Part shown: piece after piece, positions 54,580-62,230 of the stretch
Layout: each line of letters begins with the position of its first letter
Numbering within the stretch: the stretch's first letter is position 1
DNA from: Bacillota bacterium
Lineage (GTDB): Bacteria; Bacillota; Clostridia; Christensenellales; JAEXRW01
NCBI GenBank assembly: GCA_023454175.1
Contig: JAEXRW010000031.1
Location: 1-64,000 of the forward strand
DNA: 64,000 nt
Reading direction: 5' to 3'
Position numbers and translations under genes: made by a program
Notes under the pieces: model-generated
The model's input: only the letters and a program-made list of their open reading frames with translations
Told to the model about the DNA's origin: nothing
The model's database searches: none

Positions 54580-55962
54580 TCATATCGGGATTCTGAATGA
54601 AAATTTCACGCCTTCCGCCGTGTTTTCGGCTTTGATGCCGCCGCCGTGCGCTTCGATGATGGCCTTGCACAGGTACAGCCCCAGCCCGCTGCCGCTCGAG
54701 CCCTCGCCCTTGTAGTTTTTTTCAAATACCCGCCGGGTGTCTCCGGGTATGCTGCTTCCGCTGTTTTCCACCTCGACAGTCGCCTGGCCCCTGGCGGTCC
54801 ACGATGCCACGCGGATGAAGCCTTCCCGGGGAGTGTGCCGGATGGCGTTTTCCAGGATATTGGAGAGCACCTGCGTGATGCGCCTGTGGTCGCAGGATGC
54901 GGGGAAGGAGGCGATGTCCGAGAGCAGCGTGATCCCCTTGCGTTTGCACGGGATGCGCGCCAGTTTCACGGCCTCCTCCGCCGTGGCGGCGAAGTCTTTC
55001 TCCTCGGGTTCGATGGCAAACGTGCTGCTTTCGATGTTGGATATGTCGATCAGTTCGTTCACCAGACGCTCCATGCGCCGCGTCTCGGCCAGCGTGGATT
55101 CGAAATAGGCGCTCTGCTCCCCCGGCTCGATGATTCCGTCCTTGATCCCCTGCAGGTTTGCGCGGATGATCGTCAGCGGTGTGCGCAGTTCGTGCGAGAT
55201 GTTGGCCACAAATTCGGACTTGGCTTCGTTCAGGTAGGCCAGCCGTCCCACCATGCGGTTCATGGAGTCCGCGATGACCCCCGTCTCGTCGTTTGCTGCC
55301 ACATTGACGCGGCGGGAATAGTCGCCCGCCGCCACCGCCTCGCAGACCCTGGATATCTGTACCAGCGGCTTTGTGTATTTCCTGGCTGCCGCCGCCAGCA
55401 CGGTGATGGCCACGGCCGTCAGTACCGCAAAGGCGGCTATCAGGATCCAGACCAGGTATCCCTGCCCGGCCTGACCGTCCTGCGAACGCCGCACCAGGAT
55501 CACGGAATAATCCTTGTTTTCCCCTTTCACCACCGGTCCTGCGATGAGGATCGTGGTGGATCCCCCTGCGGTGTTCCGGTAGGTCACGTCCTCGCCCGAA
55601 AGGATGCTTTCCTTGACCGATTCCGGCAGCCTTCCAAATGACTGCTGGTTTGCAAGCCGTTCGCGTAATTGCGCCAGCCGCGCCTTGCCCGTATCCAGCG
55701 GGATGAGGAATGCGGCAAACCCCTGAGCCTTGGCCAGCGTGTTCATCTGCGTCCGGAATTGCGCCAGTGTGATATCCCCGCTGTTCACGGATTCCGATAG
55801 CGTCCGCAGGGATTCCAGTTTGTCTTCCAGGTACTGCTGGTTCCGTTCCCCTTCCGAGCGCAGGATCAACACCCCCGCGATCACCCCCAGGATGACCATG
55901 GAGGCGATGGACACAGCCAGAAAGATGGCCAGCATCTTTTTGAATATCGAATGTCGTATCAT
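54580..55962 (-). CDS. Two-component sensor histidine kinase
   Basis: 460 residues. Two transmembrane helices (about 11-33 and 168-192) flank an extracellular sensor domain of ~135 residues. HAMP (~193-245), HisKA with the phospho-acceptor His257 in SHELRTPL, and HATPase_c with N box (NILENAIRHTP), DTRRVFEKNYKGEG and GSGLGLYLCKAIIEAHGG follow. The ATG overlaps the response-regulator stop as ATGA. The signal is unknown; the operon's exported proteins suggest an envelope cue. Confidence 0.94.
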   Translation of the reverse strand: MIRHSIFKKMLAIFLAVSIASMVILGVIAGVLILRSEGERNQQYLEDKLESLRTLSESVNSGDITLAQFRTQMNTLAKAQGFAAFLIPLDTGKARLAQLRERLANQQSFGRLPESVKESILSGEDVTYRNTAGGSTTILIAGPVVKGENKDYSVILVRRSQDGQAGQGYLVWILIAAFAVLTAVAITVLAAAARKYTKPLVQISRVCEAVAAGDYSRRVNVAANDETGVIADSMNRMVGRLAYLNEAKSEFVANISHELRTPLTIIRANLQGIKDGIIEPGEQSAYFESTLAETRRMERLVNELIDISNIESSTFAIEPEEKDFAATAEEAVKLARIPCKRKGITLLSDIASFPASCDHRRITQVLSNILENAIRHTPREGFIRVASWTARGQATVEVENSGSSIPGDTRRVFEKNYKGEGSSGSGLGLYLCKAIIEAHGGGIKAENTAEGVKFSFRIPI

Positions 55963-56660
55963 TTCCCCACCTCAAACATGTAGCCCACTCCGCGTACGGA
56001 TTTGATGCGCCAGTCCGTATTCCGCGTGGTGGCGAGGCTCTTGCGCAGCCTGTCCACCGTGATGTCCACCACCCGTTCCTCCCCGTCGAAATCGGCGCCC
56101 CATACGTGTTCCACGATCCGCGTCCGCGAAAATGCCCTGTTGGGGTTGGCGGCGAAAAATTCGAGCAGCAGGTATTCCTTCCTTGTCAGTTTGACCTCCT
56201 CATCGAAGAGCAGGACTGTGTACCTGTCCCTGTCGATGGACAGCCCCTCAAAGTGTATGATGCCGCCCGTGTGGAGCTCGGGCACTACGGCGGCGGATTC
56301 TTTCACGCGTTTGAGGACAGCCTGCGCCCTCACGATCAGTTCATTGGGGTCGAAGGGTTTCACGATATAGTCGTCGGCGCCTTTTTTGAATGCGGTTATT
56401 TTTTCTTCCACGGCGCCCCGCGCGGTCATCATGATCACGGGCGTCCCGCTCTGCCTGCGGATGCGTTCGCACAGGCTCACCCCGTCCCCGTCTGGCAGCA
56501 TGATGTCCAGCACTACCAGGTCGATGCTTGTCCCCGCCAGGGTTTCCAGCGCCTGTTGTGTATTGGCAGCCAGCAGGGTGGTGAACCCCGCCTTTTCAAA
56601 GTATTTGCGCACCACGCGCAGGATGCTCTCGTCATCATCCACCAGAAGGACCGTCGTCAA
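55959..56660 (-). CDS. OmpR/PhoB-family response regulator
   Basis: 233 residues. Receiver domain with acidic pocket DDD (8-10), phospho-acceptor Asp52 (LVVLDIMLPDGDG), Thr in MMTARG and Lys in FKKGADDYIVKPF. C-terminal winged helix (VKLTRKEYLLLEFFAANPNR, ERVVDITVDRLRKSL, IKSVRGVGYMFE). Start TTG with GGAG 10 nt upstream. Translationally coupled to the kinase. Confidence 0.95.
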   Translation of the reverse strand: MTTVLLVDDDESILRVVRKYFEKAGFTTLLAANTQQALETLAGTSIDLVVLDIMLPDGDGVSLCERIRRQSGTPVIMMTARGAVEEKITAFKKGADDYIVKPFDPNELIVRAQAVLKRVKESAAVVPELHTGGIIHFEGLSIDRDRYTVLLFDEEVKLTRKEYLLLEFFAANPNRAFSRTRIVEHVWGADFDGEERVVDITVDRLRKSLATTRNTDWRIKSVRGVGYMFEVGK

Positions 56661-56813
56661 TCGTTCTCAACTCCGCATAAATGATCGTTTGTGCATACAT
56701 TCTTCGCCAATGGGACCGGGTTACACGGAACCCCTGGTTCCTGCTCTAAAGCCATTTTATATCCTACGTTTGCCGCGCAGCAGCTTCCATAGTGTGGCAC
56801 ACACCTTTTCAAT

Positions 56814-56840
56814 AAAAATGCGCCCGTTTTGGAGGGCGCA
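56814..56840 (-). terminator. Terminator of the GT2 gene
   Basis: Minus strand TGCGCCC, 8-nt loop, GGGCGCA, then TTTTTATT. Confidence 0.87.
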
Positions 56841-56847
56841 CCATATC

Positions 56848-57891
56848 TTAATCCTGCTTTATGTTGGATTTGAATACTTTCGGTTTTTTCCCGTGGCGCA
56901 GCAGCATCCAGATAGTATAGGACAGCGGCATGAACGGGATCACGCTGATCCAGAAAGCCCCCGTCGCGCTCATGTTCGCCAGCGCGTGCAGCACGTATAC
57001 CAGCCCCGTAAAGGCTGCGGATAACAGCACCCCCGTGAGCAGCCCCGGGAGGAACCTGCGTTTCATGAAGACGGCTTCGATCAGCCACCCTGCCATATAC
57101 GCCGCCGCCGCCGAAATGACGGCTTCATACGGGGTGGCCAGGTTGTTGGCCGCGAGCAGGATGTAGTACAGTGAAACTGTTATAAGACCGGCAAAGAAAG
57201 GCACGCCCGCAAACGGCAGGATGGCGGCGTAGATGCGCGCCGAGTCCGTCACCTTGTTGAAGTGGCTCGTGGCGTTCCCTGCGATATACACGGCCTTCAT
57301 CGGGATCTCCTGCACTTCTATCTTCTTGGAGCGCACCGACAGGAGCATGGTGTTTTCAAATTCATACCGTTCCCCTTTGATGGGCATCAGGGCTTTGATC
57401 ACTTTTTCGGGGTAGCCGCGCAGTCCGCACTGTGTATCGGCGTACCATATCCCCGTCAGCAGGAGGAATACGGCCCGCGTGATGGTGTTGCCCAGGAGGT
57501 TGGCGATGGGCACCTTTTCCTCAAAGAAGTTCCTCGCCGCCAGGATCAGTCTGGAAGGGTGCTTCTCCATGGCTTCCGCCGTTTTGAGTACGGCGTCGGT
57601 GGGATGCTGCCCGTCTGCGTCACACGTGATGACGCCCCGGCCCGGGAAATGCTGCAGGATGTGGTTGAACCCCGTCCGGATGGCGCGCCCCTTTCCCATG
57701 TTGATGGCGTGGTAGATGACCTGTGCCCCGGGCGTCTGCGCTGCACGCTGGAATGATCCGCTGTAATCTTCCCCGCTGCCGTCATCCACGATGACGATAT
57801 CGGTGAAGCCGGCCTGGTGAATGCTCTGGACCGTTTCGAGAAATAGTTTGGCGTCGGGTTTGTATGCCGGCATCAATATGACTGGCTGCAA
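56848..57891 (-). CDS. Family 2 glycosyltransferase with C-terminal membrane helices
   Basis: 347 residues. GT2 GT-A fold: MPAYKPDAKLFLETVQSI, IVIVDDGSGEDYSG, VITCDADGQHP (DxD-type metal/UDP site) and TQCGLRGYPEKVI. About four transmembrane helices follow residue ~225. This resembles polyprenyl-phosphate glucosyltransferases and dolichol-P-mannose synthase-like enzymes, which charge undecaprenyl phosphate with a sugar. Start TTG with GAGGTG 5 nt upstream. A GtrA flippase gene is divergently transcribed next door, the usual functional partner. Confidence 0.9.
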   Translation of the reverse strand: MQPVILMPAYKPDAKLFLETVQSIHQAGFTDIVIVDDGSGEDYSGSFQRAAQTPGAQVIYHAINMGKGRAIRTGFNHILQHFPGRGVITCDADGQHPTDAVLKTAEAMEKHPSRLILAARNFFEEKVPIANLLGNTITRAVFLLLTGIWYADTQCGLRGYPEKVIKALMPIKGERYEFENTMLLSVRSKKIEVQEIPMKAVYIAGNATSHFNKVTDSARIYAAILPFAGVPFFAGLITVSLYYILLAANNLATPYEAVISAAAAYMAGWLIEAVFMKRRFLPGLLTGVLLSAAFTGLVYVLHALANMSATGAFWISVIPFMPLSYTIWMLLRHGKKPKVFKSNIKQD

Positions 57892-57925
57892 AACAGCACC
57901 TCGTTAATGAAAATGTAATGTTTAT

Positions 57926-57954
57926 ATTATATCTTTCATTTTCATGATTGTCGA
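57926..57954 (-). promoter_or_regulatory. Promoter of the GT2 gene
   Basis: Minus strand TCGACA (57949-57954), 17-bp spacer, TATAAT (57926-57931). Confidence 0.65.
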
Positions 57955-57996
57955 GATTGAGGATTTATAAACATTCTGTCTTCCGTCTGCCGGTTG

Positions 57997-58025
57997 TTTA
58001 CACATGTTTTGCCATATGCTATAAT
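57997..58025 (+). promoter_or_regulatory. Promoter of gtrA
   Basis: TTTACA (57997-58002), 17-bp spacer, TATAAT (58020-58025); back-to-back with the GT2 promoter. Confidence 0.65.
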
Positions 58026-58106
58026 TTTTCGGACATAAATATTGTACGGCTCCTGTTTCAGGGATTGGCGCGCGGCCCGAATATGTGAAGCAAGGATATT
58101 TCATAG

Positions 58107-58565
58107 ATGAAGAAGCCTTTACCCTCAAAGTCCGATACGCAAAAAGGCGGTTATTTCCGCCTTTTGAAGCACTTTCTGCAGCCTTTGAAGTTTGCTGTAT
58201 CCTCGCTTTTATCATTCGGTTTCGACTATACCCTGTTCCTCTCCCTGAAGGCTGTGGCGGGCATGGACGATACCACCGCCTATTTTACCGCCCGCTTTGC
58301 CAGCAATATTTTAAATTTCACGCTCAACCGCAATGTGGTCTTTGAACACCGCGAGGGCGCCTTCAGCTTCTGGAATTCTTTCTTCCAGTACTTCGGCCTC
58401 GCCTTCTCCATCCTCCTGCTCGGCTCGCTCATGATGCAGATCTATACGGATGTCGTCCACTTGAATGGCAATATCGTAAAGCCCGTGATCGACCTGTCCC
58501 TGTTTGCGGTCAGCTATTTCGTCCAGAGGCAGTATATCTTCCGCAAAAAGGATTCCGTTGTATAA
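58107..58565 (+). CDS. gtrA: GtrA-family membrane protein
   Basis: 152 residues with four predicted transmembrane helices. LKFAVSSLLSFGFDYTLFLSL, TARFASNILNFTLNRNVVFEHRE and the C-terminal VSYFVQRQYIFRKK are typical of GtrA, the proposed flippase for undecaprenyl-phosphate-linked sugars. ATG start with a weak AAGGA upstream. Divergent from the GT2 gene; it ends 5 bp from the convergent small membrane protein gene, with no terminator between. Confidence 0.9.
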   Translation: MKKPLPSKSDTQKGGYFRLLKHFLQPLKFAVSSLLSFGFDYTLFLSLKAVAGMDDTTAYFTARFASNILNFTLNRNVVFEHREGAFSFWNSFFQYFGLAFSILLLGSLMMQIYTDVVHLNGNIVKPVIDLSLFAVSYFVQRQYIFRKKDSVV

Positions 58566-58570
58566 ACGGT

Positions 58571-58897
58571 TCAGGCAGTCTTCCGTTTCGCCTCAAAATT
58601 CTCCCTGCATAGCAGTTCGGGCTGGTTTGTGTCTTGCTTTTTGATCGAATATGCAAAGTGTGTTCTTTTATCCAAAAGCGAAGGATCCGGATATCCGCAC
58701 CCGCTATCCTGCTTTTTGACGGCGAAGGTTCCCGGATTCCCCATCAGCGTAGGACCGCCGCTTTCAGCTTCAGCACAGTACTGGCGGTGTATCGCCTTTT
58801 GTGACTGCTTCATTTTTTTCTTCTCTTCTTTCAGGCTGCATGCGATGTAGCCTCCGGTTCCGATCAGCAGCATGGCGGTTGCGAGCAGTACGGACAT
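58571..58897 (-). CDS. Small membrane-anchored protein behind LexA boxes (candidate SOS division inhibitor)
   Basis: 108 residues, ATG with GGAGG 8 nt upstream. One N-terminal transmembrane helix (VLLATAMLLIGTGGYIACSL, residues 3-22), then a basic segment (KEEKKKMKQSQK) and a hydrophilic tail with two KKQD motifs (61-64 and 87-90). Not recognised as a family member; no LysM domain as in YneA. Three LexA boxes lie 73-118 bp upstream and no other gene is positioned to use them. Small single-helix SOS proteins (YneA in Bacillus, SidA in Caulobacter) block cell division. The same role is inferred here from context only. Confidence 0.65.
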   Translation of the reverse strand: MSVLLATAMLLIGTGGYIACSLKEEKKKMKQSQKAIHRQYCAEAESGGPTLMGNPGTFAVKKQDSGCGYPDPSLLDKRTHFAYSIKKQDTNQPELLCRENFEAKRKTA

Positions 58898-58969
58898 TCT
58901 GGTATCCTCCTCATTTGTGTCTCATGCTCATATTTTAAGGGACAAATGGGACATGTGCTGTCCCTGTAT

Positions 58970-59015
58970 CAAACATTTGTTCCTGCAAACATATGTTCTC
59001 TCGAACATCCGTTCT
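58970..59015. promoter_or_regulatory. Three tandem LexA (SOS) boxes
   Basis: CAAACATTTGTTCC (58970-58983), CAAACATATGTTCT (58986-58999), CGAACATCCGTTCT (59002-59015), each starting exactly 16 bp after the last. They fit the Gram-positive LexA consensus CGAACRNRYGTTYC with one to three mismatches. A further palindrome GGGACA-TGTGC-TGTCCC lies at 58948-58964, closer to the gene. Confidence 0.8.
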
Positions 59016-59031
59016 CATCTTAAAGTCTTCA

Positions 59032-60729
59032 TCATGGAATGTCAAGTGTTTTATTGGATCCGAAATAGCGCGGCAGCGTGACCTTCACCCAGTCGTCGCA
59101 ATAGTATCCGAAGTGGCTTTCCACACGCCTTCTTTTCAGGTCGAATATCGAAGTGGAGCCGTTGATCCGTATCTGTTTTCCGTCCCTGCTCCTGGGGTTC
59201 CTTTTGTAATACCGGGGGTGTTTCCCGTAGGGCGCCAGAAAATCGATCAGCCGCTTTGCTGTCCCGTAACCGATATGGCCTTCCTTTTTCAATGCCTGGT
59301 GGATCTGGCTGTTGAGTTCGTCGTAACGCCATTGGAAGTCGTCCGCCTGATCCTCTGCGATCAGGGCCGTCCACGGATGCATGGCATACATGCGCATCTC
59401 GGGGATGATGAAATGGTTCGTCGTGATGATCAGGTTGCTGCTGCATTCGCGCATCGGCGCGAAATAAAAGACCGAGGGACAGTTTCGTTCCCTGTAATGC
59501 CTGTTGATATGCCCCAGCGGGGAAAATGCATCCGGGTACCGTATGATGCTGTCTTCCATGCTCTTCCTGTATTTGTTCCAGAGCCCGTCGTTGTAGGCCA
59601 GGTAAGCGGCAGGGTATTTGTAATCGTTCCACCGCACCATGGCGCCGTTTTGAAACGGTGCGGACCGGTGGGCCGCGATGAATGCCTTGTCGGGCAGGAA
59701 TCTTTTGTATGCGTCGGGCGGGTACAGGTGGAAGTCGCGCGCATTTGATGAAGCGCCCGCCTCCACGCAGCAAGCCCTGTCCGTGGAGCCGTCCGAGACC
59801 ACATAGTTCCACGATACGCCCCTATTGGCATGGACGATGTACCGCGCCGCTTCTTCCGCGCTTCCGCCGTATTGTATGCTCAGGCGTGTCAGCAGCAGGG
59901 AGTTAACGCCCACACGGTCCGGATCGCAGTTGCCGGAGGGCGACATGTCCACGCCCGCAGCCACGCCTTTTAGGTTCATCGCGGCCACGCTCCCCACCAG
60001 CCCCGGCGCGGTGACGGCCACGAACGGGTGGCTCCTCGTTTTGCCGGTATGGGGATGGTAGATGATATGGCAGGCCGCGTCCTGGAATACCCCCGCCGTG
60101 GGGAACATGAAGTCCCTGCCGAAATAGTGCCCGCCCCCCGCGGCTTTTCCCAGCACCGAAAAGGCGTTGCAGGAAACAGGGATTTTCATATGCTTGATGA
60201 TGGCATTTTTGAAAGGGACACGGCCGGTGTAGGCCAGTGAACAAAGCACGTCGATGCCGATATTCAATACGATCAGGTGCTTCAGCCTGACTTTTGTATT
60301 GGGGTTGCTTTCCCGGCAGCCTTTCAAAAGCCCCTGGATCTCGCACCGGATCTCCCCGGGCAGCTCGCCGTAGGCTTTGCGCGAAAGCCTGTAGATCAGA
60401 AGTACCAGCGCTTTTTTCAGGACCGTGGACTGCTGCACCCCTTCGCCCCCGAAGAATTCAAAAACGATGTCCTCCGTGAAATGGATCGCCATGGCCGCAG
60501 TTTCGGGCTCGGCCAGCAGGCCCAGCATGTATCCCATCTGGTAGGGTGTGCCCTCCAGGTAGTAGATCCTCTTTCTGGCCCCTGTGTCATAATTGGCCGC
60601 CATCCTGTGCTCCGCCTGTATCCCGATCCTCCCGTTCCTTATGACGATCCTCCCGGCCCTGTATCCGTCTCTATTCAGCGCATCCTGTAATCGTGCGACG
60701 CGTCTTCTGATATCCCTGTGGTTGTTCAT
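59032..60729 (-). CDS. C45-type Ntn acyltransferase/amidohydrolase family protein
   Basis: 565 residues, ATG with GGAAGG ~6 nt upstream. It resembles the acyl-CoA:6-aminopenicillanate acyltransferase (peptidase C45) family: GTPYQMGYMLGLLAE in the N-terminal part and, after ~185 residues, a presumed self-cleavage site before Cys187 in PVSCNAFSVLG followed by GHYFGRDFMFP. Such enzymes hydrolyse or form amide bonds in small molecules or peptides. Longer than typical C45 members (~350-450). No signal peptide. Monocistronic. Confidence 0.75.
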   Translation of the reverse strand: MNNHRDIRRRVARLQDALNRDGYRAGRIVIRNGRIGIQAEHRMAANYDTGARKRIYYLEGTPYQMGYMLGLLAEPETAAMAIHFTEDIVFEFFGGEGVQQSTVLKKALVLLIYRLSRKAYGELPGEIRCEIQGLLKGCRESNPNTKVRLKHLIVLNIGIDVLCSLAYTGRVPFKNAIIKHMKIPVSCNAFSVLGKAAGGGHYFGRDFMFPTAGVFQDAACHIIYHPHTGKTRSHPFVAVTAPGLVGSVAAMNLKGVAAGVDMSPSGNCDPDRVGVNSLLLTRLSIQYGGSAEEAARYIVHANRGVSWNYVVSDGSTDRACCVEAGASSNARDFHLYPPDAYKRFLPDKAFIAAHRSAPFQNGAMVRWNDYKYPAAYLAYNDGLWNKYRKSMEDSIIRYPDAFSPLGHINRHYRERNCPSVFYFAPMRECSSNLIITTNHFIIPEMRMYAMHPWTALIAEDQADDFQWRYDELNSQIHQALKKEGHIGYGTAKRLIDFLAPYGKHPRYYKRNPRSRDGKQIRINGSTSIFDLKRRRVESHFGYYCDDWVKVTLPRYFGSNKTLDIP

Positions 60730-60745
60730 TCCATTCCTTCCGCCC

Positions 60746-60768
60746 GTGTATACAGTAACGGTGTATAC
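60746..60768. promoter_or_regulatory. Direct repeats upstream of the C45-type gene
   Basis: GTGTATAC at 60746-60753 and again at 60761-60768, 15 bp apart and each containing the palindrome GTATAC, 17-39 bp before the start codon. Possible operator. Confidence 0.4.
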
Positions 60769-60835
60769 CTGTCATCACTCTATTCAGGACCGGGGCGCTT
60801 TGTGCCTGCCGGAAGTCATGTTGGCCGGGAGATAT

Positions 60836-61008
60836 GAAAAGGCTCCCATTTGGAAGCCTTGGAGCATCAGACAGCCCTCATCCATAGTCATAAAAGATTC
60901 TGAATGCAAATATAACTGAATCCGCCATCTCTGGCGGCACTTATGTCAGAAATGAGCGCTTGCATTCTGGTTTGACAAAACGCAAAGGCCCCCGCTTGGG
61001 AGCCTTCC
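60836..61008 (-). repeat. Dispersed intergenic repeat, copy 4 (terminator-flanked)
   Basis: Lies 3' of the sleB-like gene. Outer hairpins: AAGGCTCCC...GGGGGCCTT (60985-61006) and AAGGCTTCC-AAAT-GGGAGCCTT plus TTTTC (60838-60860); the two stems are nearly the same sequence. The core (60895-60975) shares CTGGCGGC, TGTCAGAAATGA and TTGCAT with copy 3 and has a perfect hairpin CCGCCA-TCTC-TGGCGG (60922-60937). GAATGCAA/TTGCATTC can pair across the core. Confidence 0.68.
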
Positions 61009-61039
61009 GTTTGATCCTGTTTATTCGTCTTGAATGGTT

Positions 61040-61696
61040 TCACTTCGAACTGTAAAAGATGTTTCCGCCCAGTTTGCCCAGCCGTGGCAGCTTCGTCCAC
61101 CAGCTGCCTTTCGCGGGCTTGAAGGATGCCGCGTGGAAATAATACGGCTGTTTGCCCTGGAAGGCCTTTTCCCCCGCGTAATACACCTTCAGGGCGTTGG
61201 TGGTGCAGCGCGCGCTGGGCTTTGTATTCAGGAATCTTGTCCAGTTTTTCGCCGGGCTGTACCGTCCGCTTTTGATCTCGGCTTCGATCGTGCGTTTGGC
61301 TTTCTTTGCATAGCCCATCACCACGTTGCCGATGGCGGTCTGTCCCCTGTCGCTGGCGCTGCCGGCTTCGCGCATCATGATCCTGGCCAGCAATTGGACA
61401 TTCAGTTTGTCCTGTTCGGTGGCCATCATGGAGTGCCAGGTATAGACGCCCACCTTGCCGTCCGGGTAAAGCCCGTGCGCCTTCTGGTATTTCTTCACGT
61501 AATAGATGGTGGTCCCGCCGTATACGCCGTCCGCCTTCACGGGGTATTCATGCTCCTTGAGCACCTGCTGTATCTTCCGCACGTTTGCGCCCCTGCTCCC
61601 CTGTTTGATAGGCAGCTGGATGCTGGCGGCTTCCGCCGTAGGCGCCAGGATCGCCAGCAGCAGCAGGGCTGTGATGAAGGATATGGCTTTTTTCAC
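61040..61696 (-). CDS. sleB: SleB/CwlJ-type spore cortex-lytic hydrolase
   Basis: 218 residues, GTG start with GGAG 9 nt upstream. Signal peptide (MKKAISFITALLLLAILAPT), an N-terminal peptidoglycan-binding domain (LPIKQGSRGANVRKIQQVLKEHEYPV, ~28-90) and a C-terminal hydrolase_2 domain (LLARIMMREAGSASDRGQTAIGNV with the catalytic Glu of REAG). SleB is a lytic transglycosylase that degrades cortex during germination. Usually paired with ypeB, which is not adjacent here. Confidence 0.9.
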   Translation of the reverse strand: MKKAISFITALLLLAILAPTAEAASIQLPIKQGSRGANVRKIQQVLKEHEYPVKADGVYGGTTIYYVKKYQKAHGLYPDGKVGVYTWHSMMATEQDKLNVQLLARIMMREAGSASDRGQTAIGNVVMGYAKKAKRTIEAEIKSGRYSPAKNWTRFLNTKPSARCTTNALKVYYAGEKAFQGKQPYYFHAASFKPAKGSWWTKLPRLGKLGGNIFYSSK

Positions 61697-61915
61697 GTTT
61701 GGTCACTCCTTATCGTGGGTTTACCGTTTCAGCCGTGTTTGGACTGATTATAGCCTTATTTATTGCTTTTGTCTATATTTTGTGCAATATTTTCGTAATA
61801 ATACGCCATCCATCTTTTCCCGCTGCTGTCTATAAAAATCTGAAAGCCGCGCTCATTTTGAGGAAACAATATGAACAGCGCCAAGAAATATAGCTTGAAA
61901 AGGAGGCGGTTGTAT

Positions 61916-62128
61916 TTGGCTCCCCAATTTACGCCCGGTACCAATGCTTGGCTGACATTCAAATCTGAATGTGCAAAACAGGTCGGGCAGGAACAGTACA
62001 TGAGCGAAAACAAAAAAGGGTATCAGGGAGACGTATCTGCAAAGGTAAATGGCTCCCACGGCGGCCCGATAGGCGGCCAGATGGTGAAACGGATGATAGA
62101 AATAGCCGAAAAGCAGTTCGGCGGGTGA
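61916..62128 (+). CDS. Alpha/beta-type small acid-soluble spore protein
   Basis: 70 residues from a TTG at 61916, which has AAAGGAGG 9 nt upstream. The alternative ATG at 61871 (85 residues, GAGG site) adds a basic leader not found in the family. The DNA-binding SASP motif GSHGGPIGGQMVKRMIEIAEKQF is clear, and WLTFKSECAKQVG corresponds to the GPR-protease region. It coats spore DNA in the forespore. Terminator follows directly. Confidence 0.88.
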   Translation: MAPQFTPGTNAWLTFKSECAKQVGQEQYMSENKKGYQGDVSAKVNGSHGGPIGGQMVKRMIEIAEKQFGG

Positions 62129-62139
62129 ATAACGAAAGC

Positions 62140-62176
62140 AATTGCCGGAAGGAATCCTTCCGGCAATTAATTTTTG
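62140..62176 (+). terminator. Terminator of the SASP gene
   Basis: AATTGCCGGAAGGA and its complement (14-bp stem, minimal loop) then AATTTTTG. Confidence 0.88.
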
Positions 62177-62230
62177 TGCTGGATACATTGCGTGAATTTG
62201 TAAAAGCAAACATACCGATAAACTATATGT

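Noticed and set aside
58938..58965. GGGACA palindromes as a further LexA box
   Set aside because: Different sequence from the SOS consensus (no GAAC-N4-GTTC); may be a separate hairpin or operator.
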